NCBI GenBank assembly: GCA_024640445.1 | Contig: JAHEEZ010000180.1 | Location: 1 to 7,577 of the forward strand | Source: Acidobacteriota bacterium | GTDB lineage: Bacteria; Acidobacteriota; Blastocatellia; Pyrinomonadales; Pyrinomonadaceae | Direction of reading: 5' to 3' | Length of the DNA stretch: 7,577 bases | In this document: positions 1 through 5,976 of the stretch, piece after piece | Numbering within the stretch: the stretch's first letter is position 1 | How the letters are laid out: the number at the start of each line of letters is the position of its first letter | Program-made: the position numbers and the translations under genes | Notes under the pieces: model-generated | Told to the model about the DNA's origin: nothing | The model's input: only the letters and a program-made list of their open reading frames with translations | Databases searched by the model: none

Positions 1-1822
1 CAAAGATCGCGTAGAAAGGAAGGGCGACGGTCTTGAACGTCTGCTCCTGGAATTGCTGCTGCCGGTAATAAACTTCTCCTTCTCCGTCGGTGTATAGGCT
101 TACAAGGACATACTTTTCCATTTCGGCTTTCACTGCCGGGTCCGGGAACATGTTTGCCTCCATCCAGCGGCAGTTTGTGCACGTGTAGCCGGTAAAGTCT
201 ACGAAGACCCGTTTACCCTCCAGGTTCGCCTTTTTCAACGCGCCCTCGAAGTCGTTCTTCATCCATACAAGTTCGTTCTTCGTGTCGCCAAGGACGTTCA
301 GCCTGGACTCTGAGTTCTTCGGGGGAAGGAAAGATTCGAGTTCTCCAAGTTTCATTCCGAACACGCCGCTCCCAAGCCATATGCTGATCAAGACGAAAAG
401 CCCGGCAAACACCGCACGCATAGGCCCGATCCGCTTCACCACGCTGTCATACCGAAGTTTGAAGAATCCCAGAATGTACGCCGCGATCAAGATCCCGATC
501 GCGACCCAGATCGTGAGCACCACTTCCCTAGAAAAAACAAGCCCGTAGTTCACCGCGCCGCTGCCGTCAGACCCCCATACCAGATCTACGTTAGAAATGA
601 ATTTAAGTGCCGCGGCGATCTCAAGGAATCCCATAACGACCTTTACCGAGTTCAGCCAGCCGCCGGACTTCGGAAGCGAGTGCAGGAATTTCGGCACCAG
701 CGCAAGCACGAAGAACGGCAGTGCGAACACGGCGGAAAAGGTAAGCATTCCCAGCAGGGGCATCTTCCAGTCGCCCTGAGAGGTCGATACAAGGATCGTT
801 CCGATGAACGGAGACGTGCAGGTGAAGGACGTCAATGTAAACGTCAACCCCATCAGAAGCGCACCGACATACGCGCTGCCCTTCCCTTCTTCAGAGCGAG
901 TCAAATTGTCCAGTCTGGTCAGGATCGACGCCGGTACGGAGATCTCGTAAAAACCGAAAAGGTTGAAGGCAAACACGATGAAGATCGCCGCGATCAGAAT
1001 GTTGACCCACGGATTTGCTGCAAAGAGGTTGATCCCTGCGGCCCCTAGCGTCAGCGCTAGGATCATCCCCAGCACCGAGAACGTCGCAATGATACCGATC
1101 GAATAGACGGTCGCAAGCTTGATCGAACGCTTGTGATCCCCGTCCGAATGCTTCATGAAGTACGAGACGGTGATCGGGATCATCGGAAAAACGCAGGGAG
1201 TGAGAAGCGAGATCGCGCCAAAGGTGAGAGCAAGCCAGACGAACGCCCAGACAGAACCGTCGTCTTTCCCCTCACCGTATCTAACTACTTCTTTCGGCTT
1301 CTCGGGCGAACCCGCCAGGCCCTTCCGTCCGACGACGGCAGCACCTTCCAGGGTTACTCGGACGGTCTTAGGAGGCAGGCAAAGGCGGTCGTTGCAAAGC
1401 TGATAGCGTACGTCGATCGCGAGATCGCCCGCGGACGCATCCTTCAATGTTTTCAAGGGCACATCGAATTCTGCGCGGTCTGCGAAGAAACTTGTGTTTA
1501 TTTGGAAATTCGGGTCGAACTCGGTGATCGGTTCCGGCGTGGTCACTTTTCCAAAGATCTCGAATGGAGAACCCTCTGCAACCTTGACCGTCGTCGCGAT
1601 GGGGCCGCCCGCCGGCTGGTCAAGCGCGTATAGGTGCCATCCCTCGTCGATCTTCGCGGAAAGAACCGCTTTTACGTCGTCGCCCCTGGCGAAAGATCTT
1701 CCCTTCAGTTCGGGGCTCAGCGTCCACTTCGCGGGATCATCCTGCGCGAGGACAGATGCAGCCGATGAAATCAGGAGCAAAGCGATGATCAGGTAGTGTC
1801 TTGGTGAGTTATTTGAGGGCAT
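1..1822 (-). CDS. dsbD: DsbD-type thiol:disulfide interchange protein (partial, 3' end off window)
   Basis: Carries electrons from cytoplasmic thioredoxin across the inner membrane to periplasmic thiol proteins. The frame is open for 607 codons from the ATG at 1822 to the left edge, so the C-terminus is missing. Visible in order: a signal peptide (about residues 1-26, hydrophobic stretch then a Val-Leu-Ala cleavage site before Gln27); an N-terminal periplasmic alpha domain with a cysteine pair C143/C148; about eight predicted membrane helices between residues 190 and 485, with the expected two membrane cysteines in TPCVFPM (C210) and SFTCTSPF (C335); then a thioredoxin-like gamma domain with the CTNC motif (C548, C551) after VDFTGYT, and an ALP motif that likely holds the cis-proline (P602). 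This is the full three-domain DsbD plan with all six redox cysteines. It is divergent from the pdh genes across a 175-bp spacer. The spacing from CTNC to the start confirms one continuous frame. Family assignment is firm; the exact redox partner is unknown. Confidence 0.93.
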   Translation of the reverse strand, partial: MPSNNSPRHYLIIALLLISSAASVLAQDDPAKWTLSPELKGRSFARGDDVKAVLSAKIDEGWHLYALDQPAGGPIATTVKVAEGSPFEIFGKVTTPEPITEFDPNFQINTSFFADRAEFDVPLKTLKDASAGDLAIDVRYQLCNDRLCLPPKTVRVTLEGAAVVGRKGLAGSPEKPKEVVRYGEGKDDGSVWAFVWLALTFGAISLLTPCVFPMIPITVSYFMKHSDGDHKRSIKLATVYSIGIIATFSVLGMILALTLGAAGINLFAANPWVNILIAAIFIVFAFNLFGFYEISVPASILTRLDNLTRSEEGKGSAYVGALLMGLTFTLTSFTCTSPFIGTILVSTSQGDWKMPLLGMLTFSAVFALPFFVLALVPKFLHSLPKSGGWLNSVKVVMGFLEIAAALKFISNVDLVWGSDGSGAVNYGLVFSREVVLTIWVAIGILIAAYILGFFKLRYDSVVKRIGPMRAVFAGLFVLISIWLGSGVFGMKLGELESFLPPKNSESRLNVLGDTKNELVWMKNDFEGALKKANLEGKRVFVDFTGYTCTNCRWMEANMFPDPAVKAEMEKYVLVSLYTDGEGEVYYRQQQFQEQTFKTVALPFYAIF

Positions 1823-1840
1823 AAAGTGTTCGCTCAAAAT

Positions 1841-1869
1841 CTTATCATTTCGGACTGCGTTTCGGGCAA
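1841..1869 (-). promoter_or_regulatory. Candidate promoter for dsbD
   Basis: Reading the minus strand, TTGCCC (1869-1864) and GATAAG (1846-1841) are separated by 17 bases and each matches the sigma-70 consensus at 4 of 6 positions. Transcription would start near 1834, giving a very short leader before the ATG at 1822. No strong Shine-Dalgarno is visible in that leader. This is a weak match chosen mainly by position. Confidence 0.28.
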
Positions 1870-1884
1870 TCGCCCTGCTATGTT

Positions 1885-1914
1885 TTGCTTTGAGAGCAGC
1901 GAGTCATTTATAAT
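1885..1914 (+). promoter_or_regulatory. Candidate sigma-70 promoter for the pdh genes
   Basis: A perfect TATAAT box lies at 1909-1914, with TTGCTT (4 of 6 consensus matches) at 1885-1890 and an 18-base spacer. A start near 1921 would give a leader of about 75 bases ahead of the E1 alpha gene. The -10 box is the best match in the divergent spacer and points the right way. The housekeeping sigma consensus of this organism is assumed, not known. Confidence 0.45.
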
Positions 1915-1985
1915 TTTCGTTTGTTTCCGACACGGTCGCATTAATAAACGGCATTTGTCTCGGAATTATTCCTTCCAGGGCTCAT

Positions 1986-1990
1986 AGGAG
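1986..1990 (+). promoter_or_regulatory. Shine-Dalgarno that supports a TTG start for E1 alpha
   Basis: AGGAG sits seven bases before the TTG at 1998-2000. It is the clearest ribosome binding site in the window, and the next in-frame Met codon (residue 69) already lies inside the conserved E1 alpha fold. It therefore decides the start in favour of TTG. Confidence 0.75.
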
Positions 1991-1997
1991 AAGAATT

Positions 1998-3131
1998 TTG
2001 CCAAAGACACGAGTTAGCGGAAAGGCCTCAACGGGCACGAACAAGACCTCAAAGAACGGTAAGGGCAGCAGAACCCCTGCCGCCGTAACCGAGGATGGAA
2101 AAGAGTTGTTCGATCCTGAAAAGGCCCAGGAAGAATACAACAAGCGTAAGAAGTCTCAGCTTGAGTCGATCAAGAATACCTCGGCAGACGTCCTTCGCGA
2201 GATGCTATATCAGATGGTTCTCGGCAGGCATTTCGAGCAGAAATGCGCCGAAGTTTACCGGATCGGCAAGATCGGAGGATTCTGCCACCTGTATATAGGC
2301 CAGGAAGCGATATCGATCGGAACACAGCTTCAGCTTGAGCCGCGCGACTTCGTCATAACATCCTATCGCGACCACGTACAGGCGATGGTTCAGGGGATCG
2401 CACCAGAGGCTGTTCTTGCGGAACTATATGGCCGCGCCGGTGGAAATGTCGGCGGTAAAGGCGGCTCGATGCATATGTTCTCAAAGGAGAAGAACTTCTA
2501 CGGTGGACACGGGATCGTCGGCGGCCAGATAGGCGTCGGCACCGGGATGGCATTTGCGCAGAAATACAAAGAGAGCGGAGGCGTGACTTTGTGCTTCTTC
2601 GGCGAGGCGGCTGTCAACCAGGGCATTTTCCACGAGTCGCTTAATATGGCAGGTCTTTGGAACCTCCCCTGTATATACATCTGCGAGAACAACCGTTACG
2701 GAATGGGGACTTCGCAGGAACGGGCGATGTCGATATCAAGCATTGCCAAGAAGGCGGAGTCTTACGGGATCGCGGGCGAGTTCGTCGACGGGATGGATGT
2801 GATGGAGGTCCGCGAGGCAACAGCCCGGGCGATAGAGAGGGCAAGAAGCGAATCCAGGCCGACACTCCTCGAGATCAGGGCATATAGGTACATGGGACAC
2901 TCGATGTCGGATCCCGGCAAATACCGCTCGACCGATGAGATCAAGAGATATCAGGAGCGCGACCCGATAGTGCTTTTCAAAGACAGCCTGAAAGAAGCAG
3001 GTGTCCTTGATGGAAAGGACTTTGAGAAGATCGACGCAGAGGCCCTGGCCAAAGTCCAGGAAGCCGTCGACTTCGCGGAGAACAGTCCGCTTCCTGACGA
3101 GAGCGAACTCCTTACAGACGTTTACAAGTAG
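1998..3131 (+). CDS. pdhA: Pyruvate dehydrogenase E1 component, alpha subunit
   Basis: Thiamine-diphosphate-dependent decarboxylation of pyruvate, as half of the alpha2beta2 E1 of the cytoplasmic pyruvate dehydrogenase complex. The 377-residue protein matches the usual E1 alpha length plus a charged, low-complexity N-terminal extension of about 60 residues rich in Lys, Ser and Thr. The conserved core starts near residue 63. Seen motifs: GFCHLYIGQEA (94-104), SYRDH (122-126), the GGKGGSMHMFS loop (152-162), the thiamine diphosphate region from GEA (202-204) through NQGIFHESLNMA to ENN (230-232), and the phosphorylation-loop-like YRYMGHSMSDP with H301 and S302. The Mg-binding motif reads GEA where the family usually has GDG; the acidic residue is kept as Glu. 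TTG is the start because of the AGGAG before it. The E1 beta gene follows nine bases after the stop, so the two are almost certainly cotranscribed. The MPKLSPTM-type E2 nearby favours pyruvate over branched-chain 2-oxoacids or acetoin as substrate, but this is inferred. Confidence 0.93.
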   Translation: MPKTRVSGKASTGTNKTSKNGKGSRTPAAVTEDGKELFDPEKAQEEYNKRKKSQLESIKNTSADVLREMLYQMVLGRHFEQKCAEVYRIGKIGGFCHLYIGQEAISIGTQLQLEPRDFVITSYRDHVQAMVQGIAPEAVLAELYGRAGGNVGGKGGSMHMFSKEKNFYGGHGIVGGQIGVGTGMAFAQKYKESGGVTLCFFGEAAVNQGIFHESLNMAGLWNLPCIYICENNRYGMGTSQERAMSISSIAKKAESYGIAGEFVDGMDVMEVREATARAIERARSESRPTLLEIRAYRYMGHSMSDPGKYRSTDEIKRYQERDPIVLFKDSLKEAGVLDGKDFEKIDAEALAKVQEAVDFAENSPLPDESELLTDVYK

Positions 3132-3140
3132 AGCAAGATT

Positions 3141-4124
3141 ATGGCGGAATTGACGATACGCGACGCTTTGAACGAAGCGCTCCGCGAAGAACTGGTCAGG
3201 GACGAGAACGTCTTCATAATGGGCGAAGAGGTTGCCGAGTACGATGGCGCCTACAAAGTCACCCGCGGACTCTGGAAGGATTTTGGGGACAAGCGCGTGA
3301 TCGACACGCCGATCACGGAACTTGGCTTCGCCGCTGTCGGCGTCGGGGCGGCAATGGCGGGTTTGCGGCCGGTCATCGAATTCATGACCTTCAATTTCTC
3401 GATCCTCGCCTCGGACCAGATAATCAACCACGCAGCGAAGATGCTCTACATGTCGAACGGCCAGTTCAACGTGCCGATCGTATTCCGAGGCCCGAACGGA
3501 TCAGCATATCAGGTCTCTTCGCAGCATTCACAGGCGCTTGAGGCGTTCTACGCGAACTTCCCCGGGCTGAAGGTGGTGATGCCGTCGACCGCGGCTGACG
3601 CAAAAGGGCTCTTGAAATCCGCCATCCGGGACGACAACCCCGTGGTATTTCTCGAACAGGAACGCATGTACGGCTTGAAAGGAGAGGTTCCCGAGGACGA
3701 CGATTTCACGATCCCGCTCGGCGTCGCTGACGTAAAACGCGAGGGAACTGATTGCACGATAGTCGCGCGCTCAATGACCGTTCCGCTGGCCATGCAGGCT
3801 GCCGAACATATGGAATCCGAGTATGGAGTTTCGGTAGAGGTCGTCGATCCCAGGACCATAAAACCGCTCGATATCGACACGATCGTCGCGTCGGTGAAGA
3901 AGACCAACAGGCTCGTTATCGCTGAGGAATCTCACGCGTTCGCAAGTGTCGGAGCAGAGATCTCGCACCAGGTGATGGAGAACGCTTTCGACTATCTCGA
4001 CGCCCCGATCAAGCGGGTCTCGACCGCCGAAACGCCGATGCCGTACGCAAAGAACCTCGAAGAATTGGCGTTGCCGGACGTTCCGAAGATCATCGAGGCG
4101 GTGAAGGCGGTTTGTTACATTTGA
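3141..4124 (+). CDS. pdhB: Pyruvate dehydrogenase E1 component, beta subunit
   Basis: Beta subunit of the E1 heterotetramer; it supplies the residues that bind the aminopyrimidine ring of thiamine diphosphate and contacts E2. The 327 residues are the normal length. A transketolase-like pyrimidine-binding domain covers about residues 4-180 and a transketolase C-terminal domain about 195-318. Visible signatures are MGEEVAEYDGAYKVTRGL (27-44), DTPITE with the expected activating Glu60, GPNGSAYQVSSQHSQ with His129 at the conserved catalytic-region position, PGLKVVMPS (141-149), DPRTIKPLDIDT (236-247), and ETPMPYAKNLE near the C-terminus. The ATG is nine bases after the E1 alpha stop, and there is only a weak purine-rich ribosome site in the gap, so translational coupling is plausible. 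A tandem 9-mer array starts at the base after the stop codon. No factor-independent terminator with a T tract follows it. Confidence 0.94.
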   Translation: MAELTIRDALNEALREELVRDENVFIMGEEVAEYDGAYKVTRGLWKDFGDKRVIDTPITELGFAAVGVGAAMAGLRPVIEFMTFNFSILASDQIINHAAKMLYMSNGQFNVPIVFRGPNGSAYQVSSQHSQALEAFYANFPGLKVVMPSTAADAKGLLKSAIRDDNPVVFLEQERMYGLKGEVPEDDDFTIPLGVADVKREGTDCTIVARSMTVPLAMQAAEHMESEYGVSVEVVDPRTIKPLDIDTIVASVKKTNRLVIAEESHAFASVGAEISHQVMENAFDYLDAPIKRVSTAETPMPYAKNLEELALPDVPKIIEAVKAVCYI

Positions 4125-4169
4125 GTCTGTCGGGTCTAACGAGTCTGGCGAGTCTATCGGGTGTTTCGA
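4125..4169 (+). repeat. Five-copy degenerate 9-mer tandem array
   Basis: Five consecutive 9-base units fit the consensus GTCTNNCGR (units begin at 4125, 4134, 4143, 4152 and 4161; the last has GTGT in place of GTCT). The array begins immediately after the TGA of pdhB and runs directly into a heptamer array. A period of nine would keep an open frame, but the stop codon precedes it and no start opens it, so it is treated as noncoding. Confidence 0.8.
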
Positions 4170-4208
4170 GTTGACCATTGGTCAATGATCATTGATCCCT
4201 GACCTCCG
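4167..4208 (+). repeat. Degenerate heptamer array A (NNCAWTG)
   Basis: From 4174 the sequence falls into 7-base units ACCATTG, GTCAATG and ATCATTG, followed by decayed units such as ATCCCTG. CATTG and CAATG are reverse complements, so neighbouring units form palindromes: TTGACCATTGGTCAA (4171-4185, 7-bp arms around one base) and the perfect 14-bp TCAATGATCATTGA (4182-4195). It shares phase and consensus with arrays B and C beyond the tRNA gene. Confidence 0.72.
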
Positions 4209-4216
4209 GACCTCCG
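4201..4216 (+). repeat. Perfect 8-bp tandem duplication
   Basis: GACCTCCG occurs twice head to tail (4201-4208, 4209-4216). It overlaps the decayed end of heptamer array A and looks like a recent slippage or duplication product. Confidence 0.6.
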
Positions 4217-4223
4217 CTTCAAC

Positions 4224-4250
4224 TTGAATACTCGTTGGTTTCCTTTTAAT
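4224..4250 (+). promoter_or_regulatory. Candidate promoter of the tRNA-Gln gene
   Basis: TTGAAT (4224-4229) and TTTAAT (4245-4250, 5 of 6 matches to TATAAT) are separated by 15 bases, shorter than the optimum. A start near 4257 would leave a leader of about 11 bases before the mature tRNA 5' end. The local AT-rich patch stands out from the repeats on either side. Cotranscription with pdhAB is the alternative. Confidence 0.38.
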
Positions 4251-4267
4251 CTTGTAAATTCCCGTGC

Positions 4268-4341
4268 TTCGGGGTCGTCTAATGGTAGGACGCCTGGCTC
4301 TGGACCAGGTAATAAAGGTTCGAATCCTTTCCCCGAAGCCA
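4268..4341 (+). tRNA. glnT: tRNA-Gln (anticodon CTG), CCA encoded
   Basis: A complete 74-base cloverleaf that decodes CAG. The acceptor stem pairs TTCGGGG (4268-4274) with CCCCGAA (4331-4337). The D arm is GTCT/GGAC (4277-4280, 4288-4291) around the AATGGTA loop. The anticodon stem CCTGG/CCAGG encloses the loop CTCTGGA, with anticodon CTG at 4300-4302. The T arm AAAGG/CCTTT encloses TTCGAAT. Discriminator G73 (4338) is followed by a genomic CCA (4339-4341). A first-position U pairing with A72, together with G73, is the classical identity set of bacterial tRNA-Gln, which supports the anticodon reading. The gene lies between pdhB and the E2 gene and is flanked by heptamer repeats; array B begins two bases after the CCA. 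The symbol is generic. Confidence 0.96.
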
Positions 4342-4342
4342 G

Positions 4343-4391
4343 TTCAATTTTCAATGCCCATTGCTCAATGACCAATGGGCATTTCGCATTG
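4343..4391 (+). repeat. Degenerate heptamer array B (NNCAWTG, seven units)
   Basis: Seven consecutive 7-base units match NNCAWTK, starting at 4343, 4350, 4357, 4364, 4371, 4378 and 4385. Examples are TTCAATG, CTCAATG, ACCAATG and CGCATTG. The middle CAWT core is kept in all seven while the first two bases vary freely. The array starts two bases after the tRNA CCA end. A shorter unit GCAATG follows at 4392. Confidence 0.8.
4353..4383 (+). other. Perfect 11-bp inverted repeat just downstream of the tRNA
   Basis: AATGCCCATTG (4353-4363) and CAATGGGCATT (4373-4383) are exact reverse complements around a nine-base loop. The hairpin arises from oppositely oriented heptamers of array B. It lies 11 bases after the tRNA end, where a terminator or processing structure could sit. 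It lacks a T tract on the plus strand, so it is not called a factor-independent terminator. Confidence 0.7.
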
Positions 4392-4445
4392 GCAATGAAA
4401 TTTGAAGATCGTAGATCGAAGAGTGACCGCGGCGCACGCGGATTA

Positions 4446-4480
4446 ACCATTGATCGATGGGCGCTGACAAATGATCATTG
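4446..4480 (+). repeat. Degenerate heptamer array C (NNCRWTG)
   Basis: Five contiguous 7-base units starting at 4446, 4453, 4460, 4467 and 4474 follow the same pattern as arrays A and B, with the ends ACCATTG and ATCATTG matching it exactly and the central units decayed. A short direct repeat AGATCGW (4406-4412, 4413-4419) lies between B and C and also has period seven. Confidence 0.65.
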
Positions 4481-4624
4481 AATCGCTTGCCAGAGTCCCC
4501 TCTCATTTGAAAATATCTCTCAAATTGTTCATTATTTATCTTTGTTCAAAATGCGGGAATTTCGTCCTGAGCAGGTATAAGCAAGCCGAACATTGACTCA
4601 CACTCCGGCAAGCGTAGAAATTTT
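4481..4624 (+). promoter_or_regulatory. AT-rich leader and candidate promoter of the E2 gene
   Basis: No gene is visible here. The stretch 4501-4550 is AT-rich, unlike its surroundings. TTGAAA (4507-4512, 5 of 6) and CATTAT (4530-4535, 4 of 6) are 17 bases apart and could drive the E2 gene with a leader of roughly 80 bases. The region before the ATG at 4625 has no strong Shine-Dalgarno; only a weak purine run around 4613-4620 is present. A separate E2 promoter makes sense because pdhAB are 500 bases away across the tRNA island. Confidence 0.35.
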
Positions 4625-5899
4625 ATGGCTGAAAAGATCCTGATGCCCAAGCTTTCCCCGACGATGGAGGAGGGGCAGATCTCCAACTGGGTTAAGAAAG
4701 AAGGAGATACGGTGGAAGCGAACGAGACCATCGCCGAGGTCGATACCGACAAGGCGACGATGGAAATGACATCGCTGACGCCGGGAACGCTCCTAAAAAT
4801 AATCGTGCCCGCAGGCGAGAATGCAAAGCTGGGTCAGACGATTGGGATTCTCGGCGAGCCCGGCGAAGACTTCTCTTCGCTGTTAGCGGAAGCAGAGACG
4901 GCTTCGAATGGTGCGTCGAAAGCAGCTACCGTCGAAGAAACCAAGGCGGAGGAACCATCACAGGCGGCCGCGGCGGTCTCAGAGCCGGCGGCGGCGGCGA
5001 CAGGTTCGAATGGTGGTCCGGGCGGGAGGATTCTCGTTTCACCGATCGCTGCCCGTATGGCGACTGAGAACGGGATCGACTTGAAAACCATCAGCGGTTC
5101 CGGACCAAACGGCAGGATCATCAAGAGGGATATTGAAAAGGCATTGGAAGCGCCGCAAGTGACGGTCTCTAAGTCTTCGTTCGTTTTTGGCAAAACAGCT
5201 GACATATCCGGTGCGTCCGCATTCCGCGAAGAGAACACTTCGCCGATGCGTCGGACGATCGCGCAAAGGCTCGGCGAATCCACAGGCCCGATCCCGACGT
5301 TCTTCCTGACCGTAGAGATCGAGATGGACGGCACTCTCGAAACTCGCAAGAAGATCAATGAATCGATCGCCCCGGACAAGATCAGCGTCAACGACATCAT
5401 TATCAAGGCGGCGGCTGAGGCGCTGACGCGCCATCCGTTCGTGAATGCCTCGTATTCTGACGACAAGATCAGGTTTTATGAGGACGCGGACATCGGAGTT
5501 GCTGTGGCCGTCGAGGAAGGCCTGATAACCCCGGTCGTTCGCGGCGCGAACAAGAAAGGCTTCGTGCAGATCTCGACGGAGGTTGCCGAGCTCGCGGAAA
5601 AGGCTCGCGCAAGAAAGCTTCAGCCCGAAGAGTACACTGGCGCGACATTTTCCATCTCGAACCTTGGAATGTTCGGGATAAAGGAATTCACCGCGATCAT
5701 CAATCCGCCGGAAGCGGCGATACTCGCAGTCGGCAGGGCGGAGCCTGTTCCTGTCGTCAGGGACGGAGAGGTCGTCGTCCGGAATATCATGCACGTCACG
5801 ATGAGCTGCGACCACAGGGTGGTCGATGGCGCGACGGGAGCGAAATTCCTTCAGACCTTCAAGCAAATGCTTGAGAATCCGGCAATGATGCTGGTTTAG
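4625..5899 (+). CDS. pdhC: Pyruvate dehydrogenase E2, dihydrolipoamide acetyltransferase
   Basis: Core-forming acetyltransferase of the pyruvate dehydrogenase complex: its lipoyl arm takes the acetyl group from E1 and transfers it to CoA. The 424 residues show the standard three-part plan. A single N-terminal lipoyl domain (about 1-80) has MPKLSPTM at 7-14 and the lipoyl lysine K43 in DTDKATME. An Ala/Glu-rich flexible linker spans about 85-133. A peripheral subunit-binding domain (about 134-175) contains RILVSPIAARMA and GPNGRIIKRDI. The catalytic domain (about 204-424) contains SPMRRTIAQRL, SISNLGMFG (343-351) and the active-site DHRVVDG with H397 and D401. The MPKLSPTM start sequence is typical of pyruvate rather than 2-oxoglutarate E2. 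It lies 500 bases from pdhB and is followed by a hairpin terminator, so it closes the cluster. No E3 gene follows. Confidence 0.95.
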   Translation: MAEKILMPKLSPTMEEGQISNWVKKEGDTVEANETIAEVDTDKATMEMTSLTPGTLLKIIVPAGENAKLGQTIGILGEPGEDFSSLLAEAETASNGASKAATVEETKAEEPSQAAAAVSEPAAAATGSNGGPGGRILVSPIAARMATENGIDLKTISGSGPNGRIIKRDIEKALEAPQVTVSKSSFVFGKTADISGASAFREENTSPMRRTIAQRLGESTGPIPTFFLTVEIEMDGTLETRKKINESIAPDKISVNDIIIKAAAEALTRHPFVNASYSDDKIRFYEDADIGVAVAVEEGLITPVVRGANKKGFVQISTEVAELAEKARARKLQPEEYTGATFSISNLGMFGIKEFTAIINPPEAAILAVGRAEPVPVVRDGEVVVRNIMHVTMSCDHRVVDGATGAKFLQTFKQMLENPAMMLV

Positions 5900-5922
5900 T
5901 GAACAATAAGAGACAAACCGAA

Positions 5923-5964
5923 AGGGACACGGAATTCTGCGCGGTTCCGTGTCCCTGAGTTTTT
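5923..5964 (+). terminator. Rho-independent terminator after E2
   Basis: A perfect 12-bp inverted repeat, AGGGACACGGAA (5923-5934) and TTCCGTGTCCCT (5945-5956), encloses a ten-base loop and is followed by GAG and a five-T run (5960-5964). It lies 23 bases after the E2 stop. The T run is on the plus-strand side, so it terminates the pdh transcript. Its end is only 12 bases before the GTG of the next gene. Confidence 0.88.
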
Positions 5965-5976
5965 GGCAGAAACCTG

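Noticed and set aside
300..345. Apparent frameshift between the membrane part and the thioredoxin domain of dsbD
   Set aside because: It appeared on a first reading because of a miscounted G run. With five Gs at 320-324 the frame is unbroken, and the start codon and CTNC codons share the same phase.
282..1796. Several plus-strand open frames in the left part of the window
   Set aside because: They lie antisense to the dsbD reading frame, which is continuous and carries all six family cysteines; the plus-strand peptides are low-complexity shadows.
2736..3431. A 231-codon minus-strand open frame spanning pdhA and pdhB
   Set aside because: It is antisense to two well-supported genes and crosses their junction; there is no ribosome site or domain signature.
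4268..4341. Integration site of a mobile element at the tRNA 3' end
   Set aside because: No integrase gene and no second copy of the tRNA 3' end is visible within the window; flanking genes are ordinary metabolic genes.
4125..4480. CRISPR array
   Set aside because: Units are 7 or 9 bases, contiguous and without spacers, and no cas-like gene is nearby.
4154..4481. Overlapping open frames on both strands (98 codons minus, 85 codons plus) across the pdhB-E2 spacer
   Set aside because: Both run straight through the tRNA-Gln gene and the heptamer arrays. Their similar-looking peptide pieces come from the repeats being read in three frames, and there is no ribosome site or protein signature.
5039..5866. 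A 275-codon minus-strand open frame antisense to the E2 gene
   Set aside because: The plus strand encodes a complete, motif-rich E2. The minus-strand product is Arg/Asp-rich with no recognisable domain, as is typical for a shadow of a GC-rich gene.
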